Part shown: in pieces, positions 36,905-45,621 of the stretch | How the letters are laid out: each line of letters starts with the position of its first letter | How positions within the stretch are numbered: the stretch's first letter is position 1 | Source: Rotaria sp. Silwood1 | Taxonomy: Eukaryota > Rotifera > Eurotatoria > Philodinida > Philodinidae | Direction of reading: 5' to 3' | DNA length: 64,000 nt | NCBI GenBank assembly: GCA_905250075.1 | Contig: CAJNOP010000207.1 | Location: 208,459 to 272,458 of the forward strand | The notes under the pieces: model-generated | Seen by the model: the letters and a program-made list of their open reading frames with translations, nothing else | The model's database searches: none | Told to the model about the DNA's origin: nothing | Program-made: the position numbers and the translations under genes

Positions 36905-37235
36905 TAGGTGCGAAGTGGCGCTAAGATCAACAATGCACCAGTTGTGGAAGAATCATCAGTGAAAGTTTGAGGTCAATCTCACTGAAACTCTTTCTGGCAT
37001 TTAAAAAATACGGAAAGATTGGTTACGAACTGAATTCGAATATTATCTTAGTTTTGCATCAAAATGTTCTCAAAACTAGCTATTTCCGGACAGAAGCCTG
37101 ATTCTGCAGAATATCTTTCGGTCGAACTGTATTAACTGATGCAATACGGCGCTATGACGAACAATAAATCACACATGAGAGAATAATTCGTGAAAATTTC
37201 AGCTCAATCGGATTAAAACTCTTTGTAGCGTTCGC
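36905..37235. repeat. Duplicated segment of about 95 bp, 232 bp apart
   Basis: A stretch containing GGCGCTAAGATCAACAAT and ending AAACTCTTTCTGGCATTT (from about 36,914) is repeated with divergence from about 37,146: GGCGCTATGACGAACAAT through AAACTCTTTGTAGCGTT. Both have a GTGAAARTTTSAGSTCAAT core. It may be the two halves of a dimeric non-coding repeat. Confidence 0.45.
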
Positions 37236-37259
37236 ATACTACGAGTAGTGTAAAACTTG

Positions 37260-38136
37260 GAACTTGAATGCAATTATTGAACCACATTTCAAGTATTCAA
37301 TTAATAAACTTCTCATTTCAGATGTTCAATTATTCAATATAAGTGCTATGCCGTGTGTATGTCTGTATCATAAATACCGTTATACATGACCGAATTAATA
37401 CTTGAAATTCAACTATTCAATTTTCAAGCTTGATATGTGTTCGTATGTTAGCTCACACCCGTACAATAACCTGAAAATGATATTTGTTATCTCTTGAGCA
37501 GCAGACGCGTGCATTGATAACACATTTTTCAGTTTCAGTCATATGAAGAAAAGATAAGAGCATAAAAGGTGCACTACTTTAATTTTATTGTAAGAATAAG
37601 GTATGTATCTGTCTAATAAAGTAGCTACAGATGCGTTATCCTCTTTGACCTGGAGAAAAAACTTATTCAAAAAGACTACCAAAAAGACTATTTCAAATAA
37701 ATGACTAAAAGATCATTTTCTTTTGAGAGAATAACTAATAGATTTGAATTCATACAATTAAGAAGTTCATAGTTATAAAGTCAAGATCACCAGGATGAGT
37801 AGTTCGATCGGTGTGTTACCTAAAAAGTAGAAACTCTCTATTGATAATGTTGTTATGTTTTGCAATTCACTATCTATGTATTGCTGATATCTTATACTAC
37901 TTAACCATGTTTCCGAAATAATTAGTAACCTGAAAAATAAAGAAACAAAATTAATGATAGTCATTAAGATAGACCGAAGGTAAACTCATTTTAACGACAT
38001 AAGTAATAACTTATGTGTAATGCCTTTGTCTCGCTTTAAGACAAACTTCTTGCAGCAATCTGATAGATTCCTATAATTCATATATGGCTAAATGAAAAAT
38101 ATAATGACATTTTTCTTGGATTTATAGGTACACATA
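37260..38136. other. Upstream region of the PL8 lyase gene
   Basis: No gene is seen. ATTCAAT/ATTGAAT words recur at 37,260-37,440 and can pair locally. Just before the lyase ATG a TTTATAG acceptor-like site (to about 38,127) could end a 5' UTR intron, but no donor or promoter could be fixed. Confidence 0.4.
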
Positions 38137-40548
38137 ATGATTTTAATGTTGATCATGAGCGTGACTCAGAGTATCAAAAAGTTAACCATATTACTCTCTC
38201 CACAACTCTTGCTATTCCTTTTGCCATCAATCCTTTTCGCTGCTCCTACAACACTGCAAGATGACTTTGCCATTGTACGTGAGAATGTACGCAAGTTAAT
38301 GCTATGGCCTACACCAGATCAGCTTAATGCCACACTCGCACAAGCGATCGGCAATTTAAGTACATTGGATCCAAAAACATGCCAATGGCCTGACTTGAAT
38401 TACTCTACCCGTGGTCCAGAAAATTGGGATCCTGTATTGCATATGTTTCGTATTTCTACTATGACTGCAGCATTAACTGTTCCAGGTGGAAGAGAAAATG
38501 ATACAGTTTTGTTGTGGGCTGTGCATTGTGCACTGAGAGTCTGGATAGAGCAAGATTGGCAGAATCCTAATTGGTGGTGGAATTATATTCAAGATCCATT
38601 GATCGCCACAGGAATAATGCTCATGTTAGGCGTAGAGCGAATGAGCTCAGAGGAGATCAATGCTATTATTGCTATGTCGTATCGTGCTAATTGGTGGATA
38701 AAAGATTGGGGTGGTGGCGCTAATCTAGTATGGGAGCTACAAGTACAACTATATCGTGGACTGGCTACATCCAACTATTCTGCAGTTGCACAAGGCTTCG
38801 AGGTCATGTGGAACACTGTGCAAATACAGAATCTTTCCACTTGGGGTGTACAAACGGATTGGTCGTATCATTTTCACGGACCACAGATACTGACAGGAGC
38901 ATATGGTGATGCTTGGGCAACGAACATTTTGCATTTTCATCTTGCTACACGTGGTACACAATATGCACTGTCTCAAGATCGGATTGATATCTTCGGTCGT
39001 TTTTTGACAGAAGGTGATGCCTGGTTCACTATGGGCAGTGTCTGGACATGGGGTATTCTTGGTCGAGTGATTGACCGCGGCGTACACGTATGGTATACAC
39101 ATTTATTTCCGTCTGATCAATTGAGAGCACTAGCTATGGACGTTAGTAGCGCCTATACTGCCTTTGCACTATTGGATTATGCTGATCGACTTGAACATCG
39201 TCATGAAGCTCGACCATTAGTGGGAAATCGTCATTTCTACACGAGTGATTTTCAGGTGCATCGTAGAGGAAACTGGACGGCGGCATTGAAAATGCATTCT
39301 TTTCGAACAATTGCCACAGAATGTGATAATAATGAAAACTTGAATGGTGAACACATTGGCGATGGTGTACTCAACTTATATACACGCGATGCTCAATATG
39401 GAAGTGGAGAAGAATATGAAAACATATTCGCCCTACTCGATTGGAAGACTATCAATGGAATTACGGTGGAAGCTGATACACCATTGGTACGATGTAACAG
39501 GGGTAAGCTTGCTATGTTGAACACGACATTTGTCGGTGGTGTCAGTGATGGCCATTATGGTACTGCAATAATGGATACTGCTACACATAATCTGATGGCT
39601 AAGCGAACATGGCACTTTTACGATGACTTCATTATAGCTTTGGCGAACGGGATTGAAGATAACACTACAGCACTCTTGCAGACTACAGTCGCAAGCAGAT
39701 TGCTGCCACCAGCAGACACTGCAGCTGGTATACTAACAATACAGTGGAGTAACGGAACTGTGGAGGTTTTGCTGGACGGCACTTATTCGTTTTCATCAGG
39801 GGATCCTCAAGTACTTTGGTTTCACGCTGATGGAACCACCTGGATAGTATTGGACGACTACGCTGCACTGGTACTTGACTGCCGCAATAAATCTGGCAAC
39901 GTTAATCAGTTTGGTCCATGGGATTTCGAAATGCATGGACGCCTACTTACTGCCGCTATCATCCATGGGAGAGGGCCGACAAACAAACCGCTGAGCTATA
40001 GATATATGATTGTACCTAACGTAACTGTAGAGACAATGCAAGCGCTCTGGAAACGCTATCTATTTCTGGCAAATAGTGCACGCATATTCGAACTACCAGA
40101 AAGTCATAACAGATCGCTTTATCTACATGGTACTTGTGAGCCATCAATTCAGCGAGCTTCTGTTGCTCTGTTTGATGATGCGTTTATTATCGATACTGGT
40201 GTATTTTACAACTGCAGTGATATATCACTGAGTATTTATATGGAACAGGCAGGTGTGATACTATACAGCGAAAACTCGGAAAGCTTTACCATTACTGCGG
40301 CACATCCAACGCTCGTGGAAAGTACGTTTGTTGTCAGTGTTAATCGAGCTAGTGTTACCAACGTAGAATGTGCTAAAGACATGCGTTGGGGTGCTGAAAC
40401 CGGTACTCAAGTAATACTTACGCTGCCAAGAGATGCGGAGCTACTGGGTATGAGCGTATCAGTAACCTGCAAGAAAGCTAATTTTTTTACACAAAAGAAT
40501 CACAATTTTGACTGCATACATTTTAATACAAAAATACATAATAAATAG
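38137..40548 (+). CDS. Secreted polysaccharide lyase family 8 (chondroitinase AC/hyaluronate lyase type)
   Basis: This intact 803-residue frame encodes an exported lyase that should cut uronic-acid glycans (chondroitin, hyaluronan or xanthan-like) by beta-elimination. Residues 17-36 form a signal-peptide core ending FAAP; Met1, Met4 or Met7 could start. The alpha-toroid domain includes the Trp-rich NWWW (145-148). The PL8 active site is complete: Asn196 in GGGANLVW, His247 and Tyr256 in HGPQILTGAYG, Arg310 and Arg314 in GRVIDRG, and Glu400-Asn401 in an NENLNGE segment. The His-Tyr gap of 9 and Tyr-Arg gap of 54 equal those I recall for Flavobacterium chondroitinase AC (His225, Tyr234, Arg288). 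The rest is beta-sandwich, with C-terminal beta domain near 680-780 and an unusual Lys/Asn/Phe-rich tail of about 20 residues. There are many N-X-S/T sites. The gene is uninterrupted and visibly richer in G+C than its flanks, which suggests horizontal transfer followed by gain of eukaryotic signals (AATAAA 16 bases after the stop). The exact substrate cannot be told. Confidence 0.93.
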   Translation: MILMLIMSVTQSIKKLTILLSPQLLLFLLPSILFAAPTTLQDDFAIVRENVRKLMLWPTPDQLNATLAQAIGNLSTLDPKTCQWPDLNYSTRGPENWDPVLHMFRISTMTAALTVPGGRENDTVLLWAVHCALRVWIEQDWQNPNWWWNYIQDPLIATGIMLMLGVERMSSEEINAIIAMSYRANWWIKDWGGGANLVWELQVQLYRGLATSNYSAVAQGFEVMWNTVQIQNLSTWGVQTDWSYHFHGPQILTGAYGDAWATNILHFHLATRGTQYALSQDRIDIFGRFLTEGDAWFTMGSVWTWGILGRVIDRGVHVWYTHLFPSDQLRALAMDVSSAYTAFALLDYADRLEHRHEARPLVGNRHFYTSDFQVHRRGNWTAALKMHSFRTIATECDNNENLNGEHIGDGVLNLYTRDAQYGSGEEYENIFALLDWKTINGITVEADTPLVRCNRGKLAMLNTTFVGGVSDGHYGTAIMDTATHNLMAKRTWHFYDDFIIALANGIEDNTTALLQTTVASRLLPPADTAAGILTIQWSNGTVEVLLDGTYSFSSGDPQVLWFHADGTTWIVLDDYAALVLDCRNKSGNVNQFGPWDFEMHGRLLTAAIIHGRGPTNKPLSYRYMIVPNVTVETMQALWKRYLFLANSARIFELPESHNRSLYLHGTCEPSIQRASVALFDDAFIIDTGVFYNCSDISLSIYMEQAGVILYSENSESFTITAAHPTLVESTFVVSVNRASVTNVECAKDMRWGAETGTQVILTLPRDAELLGMSVSVTCKKANFFTQKNHNFDCIHFNTKIHNK

Positions 40549-40563
40549 AGCAACATTGTCTTT

Positions 40564-40569
40564 AATAAA
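40564..40569 (+). terminator. Poly(A) signal AATAAA of the lyase gene
   Basis: AATAAA begins 16 bases after the TAG at 40,546-40,548. It fits a very short 3' UTR typical of compact animal genes and argues against bacterial contamination. Confidence 0.55.
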
Positions 40570-40911
40570 TATAAATGTACATTGAAATAACAATATGAGA
40601 TACTTAAACACAAGTCACAAGTAAAAATATCGAACAAAAAAAAGAAGCAAACTAGCATGCCGAAACTTTCGTTTCCTGCAGTAAAATATTCTAAAAACTT
40701 TGGTTAAGGAATAGATCTCGGCGTTCACTTTCAAAATTCTCCTTTGTTTCTTAATGTAGGAAGTATCGAAGTTCACACAGACTTAGACAACATTTACCAA
40801 ATGCGATCAATGTATGTCTATATGCGCACTTTTAATATGAATTTATTAGATAACCTTTTTCTTGCTGTTATTTTAAATGTGCATAGTATTGAAAAAAAAT
40901 AAGAGAAGTAA

Positions 40912-42587
40912 AATATTATTGGTAGTATTCAACAAAATGATATAACGATCATTCGTTATAATACTTATCCAAATCATCAATCACAACGTAAATTTGATGC
41001 AATAGAAATATTCAAAATACGCCAATGTTTAAAAAAAAAATTATTTTCGCCTATTCGTTTAGTTTGTATTGTTATTGTTTATACCATTGCTGGAAAATTT
41101 TTATTTGCATTACTTGAAAAACATCGCGAAAAATTAAATTGTCAAGAAGCATACAGTAAACATATGACTGAAGTAACTAAAGTTACACCAAAACTTCTTG
41201 CCTATATACAATACAATGTAACATCAGCAATATTGATATTTTCAACTAAAAAAGATAATACAAAAGTTGCAGATGTAATAATTGGTTCGATGTTACATAA
41301 TTATCGCGTTTTTGTTATATCTACTGGTTCAAAATATCGACATTATGAAATAGTTGTACAATTATTACTAAATGAACATATGCAAATTCATTTCTTTTTG
41401 CAATAACAATTATTACAACAGTTGATGATGAAAAGATAACGTAATAAAAAAAATTAAATAATACATTACGATATTTTCTTTTTCCATTTGTTTTTTTTTT
41501 AAATTTAGTCCAAAGACATGTAAGAGCGACTTTTCTCTTTAAGTTTTTTTAAATATTAAATATGTTATAGGGAAACGTCAAATATGTTGCATATGTTATG
41601 TTACGATTGGTATGAAAAATAAATAAATTCTTTTCAAAAGGTATACCAATATTTCGTTTATGTGCTGCAAAGATAAGCGGTTTTCTTGGTAAAATATTTC
41701 GTTTTCTATATTCAAAAGTTCTTTGTAGACCATATTCTTTTGTCCATCGGAATGATATTAACATTTCCCACTGATCACGATTAAGGATGTCAGGCTTCCA
41801 GTTCCTTTGGGTTTCATTCCTAACGAACGGTACCCACTTAAAAGTTCGTGTTCATGAGTTTTTAATTATCTTGAGCTATTTCAATGTACTTATTCTTTCA
41901 ATCTGTATCTAGTCGGCATGGTTTTCCGGTCTCGATTATTCTTATTGGCTTTGGTATAAGCATCGAGATTGTGTCCATTTCTTTCTTCTGCTAGAACAGG
42001 TGTTGAATGTCTTGCTAATCATATACTCTTATTCATTTATCAGTATTCATAACAAATTCTTACTGTGACGATGAAGACGTTTTGATATGAAAAACCATCG
42101 AATGACATAGTTAACTTATTTTATAATTCATTTTTTCTAAATTAAGAAACAAATAATATATTTGATACCCGGTTAAAGCAAAGATGGTCCAAATACTGGT
42201 GCTAAGCTTATTTTTCGCGCTGTATACAAACTTTTTGGACTAGCAAATTTAGCTATGTGCGTTGATTTAATACATGAAGAAATCAGAGCAAAATTTCGTT
42301 GGCTTAATCATAAAATTGGTATTATAGAAGGTGAAAAAGATTTAGTTGTTACTAAAAAAGATAAAGCACTTGATAATAATAAACGACCATCAACTACTGA
42401 TTGTAATCCAGTGATGAATACAAACGATAAAATGATTGAAAATGAAAATGAAGCACGTAAACTTATGCCTAATAATAATATTGCTCATATTCATCCAATC
42501 AAAATAAATTCAAATAAAGAAACACTTCATCAACGAGCAGCTGCTACAAAAGGAAAGTTACTATTTAAGAGTGCTATTTGTCGTTAA
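40912..42587 (+). pseudogene. Relic of a two-pore-domain potassium channel (K2P)
   Basis: Two separated frames resemble the start and end of a K2P channel. Frame 1 (40,912-41,406, no early Met) has a basic cytoplasmic segment, then a first transmembrane helix with the family's Gly...Phe...Leu-Glu ending (CIVIVYTIAGKFLFALLE, from about 41,065), then a cap-like Cys-containing helix; the similarity fades after about 41,235. Frame 2 (about 42,177-42,587) has a last transmembrane helix and its exit (YKLFGLANLAMCVDLI) followed by RAKFRWLNHK and a polar tail. An in-frame TAA at 42,174-42,176 lies just before it, where the segment after the second pore filter should continue. Pore 1, M2, M3 and pore 2 with their GYG/GFG filters are absent. 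Unrelated minus-strand coding-like sequence lies between. It cannot make a channel as it stands. Confidence 0.5.
41549..41850 (-). pseudogene. Unidentified coding-like fragment inside the channel relic
   Basis: Read leftward from about 41,850, one frame stays open for about 100 codons with a strongly protein-like composition: KWVPFVRNETQRNWKPDI, then EYGLQRTFEYRKRNILPRKP, then LIFAAHKRNIGIPFEKN. Only the distal 71 codons start at a Met. A TGA lies at the upstream edge, and further coding-like text continues beyond it to about 42,020 in shifted frames. It is probably a broken copy of another gene inserted here. I do not recognise the family. Confidence 0.35.
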
Positions 42588-42978
42588 AATAATTCTGAAT
42601 ACTTATATAAAATATGTAACATTTTATTATTAGATCAGTTCATATTATAAAAAATAAAATATAACTTATGTTTCTCTGCTTAAATCTTTTCTTTCATTAA
42701 AAATCAACCCTCAACTGTATATATTTGGTTGAGAACTCTATGATTTGATGATAATATATATATGTTCTATGAATTAACAAGTTTCTCAAGGCTGATGTAT
42801 TTAAATCAAATTATTTTGTTTCTTCTTATTTATTTTGAAAACAGTTCAGTCTTATATTTGAAGAAGTAGAAGCTTTATTTTGTCGATTGACAGGTAAACA
42901 TAATGAGTTCTAGAACAAAGTCCTGTCTAAAAAACCAAATCAAAGAATTGACATTTAAGCAACAGTAGTGTAAGAGCC

Positions 42979-43101
42979 ATGTTGTCACTCGAATGCTTCG
43001 AATTTAAACTTGATGATCTTTGTAAATCAAAAGAAAAGATATTTGAAGTAAAATCTCTTCAATATCATTACAATGAACTTCTCTGTAAACAGAGATCTTG
43101 A
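42979..43101 (+). pseudogene. Short coding-like fragment, unidentified
   Basis: Forty codons from ATG at 42,979 to TGA read as a Lys/Glu-rich amphipathic segment (FKLDDLCKSKEKIFEVKSLQ). It has no splice partner and sits among other gene relics. Function unknown. Confidence 0.22.
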
Positions 43102-43284
43102 AGACAAGTGTAATTAGCATATTTGTAATTGTCTGAATGTTTTATTTTTTACTTATTCCCAGGTATTGTATTAATGTTAATAGTACTCATTTGTTTCTAT
43201 ATTTTACCAACTCGCTTATGAATAAAGAGAAATATCAAAATTAGAAATAAAACAATATGTTTTACTCGAACAAAATGAACGTGA

Positions 43285-43560
43285 AAATCATCTGTTATTA
43301 AATAAGCAGGAATTTTTCATTCATCTGATAAATCAATGAGTTCAGCAATGACATGTATCAATCGTTATGAATGTTGAAGAAGAAATTGTTCTAAACGTTG
43401 ATGTGTTTGTTGACTAAGATTACGACATATTTGTAATGCTGCACGAAGACTCATATAGGCACCAACTTGTTGAATTCATCAAGGGCTTTTTCAAAACATA
43501 GAGTCAAATGAATATCAAAACAAACACAATCAACTATTAGAGTGTGGTTGTGAATGTGTG
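43285..43560 (-). pseudogene. Frameshifted helical-protein relic, unidentified
   Basis: Reading leftward, one frame gives HNHTLIVDCVCFDIHLTLCF and then EKALDEFNKLV. After a frameshift near 43,455, a second frame gives AYMSLRAALQICRNLSQQTH and QRLEQFLLQHS before a TAA. Beyond it, RLIHVIAELIDLSDE and, past a TGA, KIPAYLITD are still protein-like. The succession is that of one helical protein interrupted by a frameshift and at least two stops. The family is not recognised. Confidence 0.4.
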
Positions 43561-43581
43561 TCTTCTCTTTATTGACGTTCA

Positions 43582-43938
43582 GATCCCGACTCGCAATCCC
43601 GAAACATGTTTCCAGATGAATCCTTACGTAAGTACCTAGAAGACCTTTCGAAAGAACGAAGTAACGGAGATTTAGAGTGGTTTAGTTTGATCGATGGACA
43701 ATTCAATAATACGATTGAATAGAGCTGAGTAACTTGTACTTGGAACATGCTTCTACAAGAATTCTGCACGAATTTAGTCGAATACAGACCTAACTTCACC
43801 TATGCTAATATCAGCCTATACCACAATTTGTTAAGTAGTAGGCATATTAAAGTTCTCTATCTAATGTTGATATATTTCGTTTTTTTCTCTGATTCTATCA
43901 CTACTGTTAATAAAAAAAGATATAATTTACCAAAATGA
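43582..43938 (+). pseudogene. Coding-like fragments, unidentified
   Basis: A frame at 43,582-43,722 reads SRNMFPDESLRKYLEDLSKE and then SNGDLEWFSLIDGQF before a TAG; a GTTCAG acceptor precedes it. A second frame (43,747-43,938) begins MLLQEFCTNLVEYRPNFTYA and then loses protein character. A GTAAGT inside the first frame at 43,629 could be a donor. These are probably pieces of one former gene; the family is unknown. Confidence 0.27.
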
Positions 43939-44021
43939 TAGACTTTACTTAATTGAGAAATTTTACAAAGAAAAATTTTTATTAAATACGAAAGTTGGCA
44001 AATAGTGGTACTGAAGCATAT

Positions 44022-44800
44022 TGGAGCAGTTTTATAGGAAGTCAACCAGAAAACATACAATGTGTTTAGAATTGTTTTCTTAATGTGAAACTTTGTAGAG
44101 TTTTTTGGTGATCATTTTTGTAAAAAGAAATTTCCTGACTTCCATTGAGAAATGATAATGTTATAGTCGAAAATACTAAACACTGTTAAATAGGTTAAAA
44201 TGTTTTTTTTTTGTCTGATAAATAAACATAAAAAGTCGATTCGCATATATCAAAATGGTTATACTATATAGAAATGTGACGTAGTAGGTTTTTACATGTA
44301 TAGTGAAAAGTTTTCTTCACTAAGCTCCTCGGTCGGTTTCTCAGATATATTCGAATAGTATCACTAAATTCCGATAGAACATTACATACAATATTTATTG
44401 TAAAAAGAAGAGGTATTAAATGTTTTTCATACGAATATTGTATGTAATGTTCTATCGAGATTTAGTAATATACTATTCGAATATATCTGAGAAACCGACT
44501 GAGGAGTTTCGTCAAGAAAACATTCTTCTATAAAACCTACTATATCGCATTTCTATATAGTATAACCATTTTGATATATGCGAATCGATTTTTTATGTTT
44601 ATTTATCAGACAAAAACGCGTTTTAAGACTTTTCACAGCGTTTAGTATTTTGGACTATAACATTATCATTACTCAATGAAATTCAGGAAATGTTTTTATG
44701 AAAATAATCAGCGAAAAAAGCTCCACAATGTTTGATATCAAGGAAACAATTTTGAATATTTTGTTATGTTTTCTGGTTGACTTCTTAAAGAATTGCTCAT
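44022..44800. repeat. 780-bp near-palindrome with arms of about 375 bp
   Basis: The left arm (about 44,022-44,396) and right arm (about 44,434-44,800) are reverse complements around a 37-base loop. The 23 bases next to the loop match perfectly (44,374-44,396 with 44,434-44,456). Matching continues outward past CATATATCAAAATGGTTATA and AAGTCAACCAGAAAACATA with scattered mismatches. A transcript would fold into one long hairpin. It could be a foldback transposon or an inverted duplication. No coding content is seen, and it sits among gene relics. Confidence 0.8.
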
Positions 44801-45165
44801 TTATATGTCAACCTCACCTTCCGAAACTTCATTATACATTTCTTATGAAAGTTTGACTATTTTTTTCAAGTTTCAAGTAGTTAATTTCGTTTTCTGAGAC
44901 ATAAAATTAAATCAATTATTGTGCACGACTGTTACGATGAAAATAATTAATATGCTGTCTTATGAAAACACGTCATTCAGCAAGTATAATTAACACTTGA
45001 ATAAAGTGGTGCCTTCCACCTTTCTCAGACATATCATAATATGTCAAAGTACGAAAACTATTATTCCAAACGTTCGATCAATTTGCATCTATTATGTATG
45101 TTTTGCTGATGGTTTACTAGTGTTTCAGATTATTCTATCTAGAAATTTTTTATTTATCTAAATTC
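44801..45165. other. Spacer, nothing recognised
   Basis: A+T-rich sequence with no supported feature. Confidence 0.5.
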
Positions 45166-45169
45166 TAGA

Positions 45170-45621
45170 TAATCCACCAACAGAAGACTCTTTATCTCAT
45201 GAATCTAATCATGATGAAGCTAATACATCTCTGGTTCTTCATTGAGACTATGATCTTTTGAATGATGTCACTACTTATTGTTGATTCTACCATTCGTAAC
45301 GATTAAGCATAAAATATAACTTGCATTATAATGCATAGTCAGTTAATCAATAAATACAGCATATTTCTAGAGATTCTGCATGGTGGCAAATGTTATGATA
45401 CAACTTCGCTTTTCAAAAAAATATCCACAATCATATTTTTCGAAACACTTTTTGCTAGTCCTCATCATAATGGTAAACTTAAAAAACTTTCTGCTTTTCC
45501 TATGATTGAAGAAGACACTAAGATTGTTGAAAGACTTATTTATGATTTTATTCATCATGAAGAAAGGCAGTCACAAGCACTGAAAATTTCAACTCTTGAT
45601 TTAAATCATTTTAGTAAATAA
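45170..45621 (+). pseudogene. Broken C-terminal coding fragments, unidentified
   Basis: After a TTCTAG acceptor-like site, 45,170-45,245 reads DNPPTEDSLSHESNHDEANT and then stops at a TGA. A second frame from Met at 45,331 ends with the protein-like stretches KKLSAFPMIEEDTKIVERLI and HHEERQSQALKISTLD before the TAA at 45,621. The polar, acidic text suggests the tail of a former gene. No family is recognised; it belongs to the relic cluster starting at 40.9 kb. Confidence 0.27.

Noticed and set aside
38589..39868. Minus-strand frames inside the lyase gene
   Set aside because: They are shadows of the strongly supported PL8 frame on the other strand.
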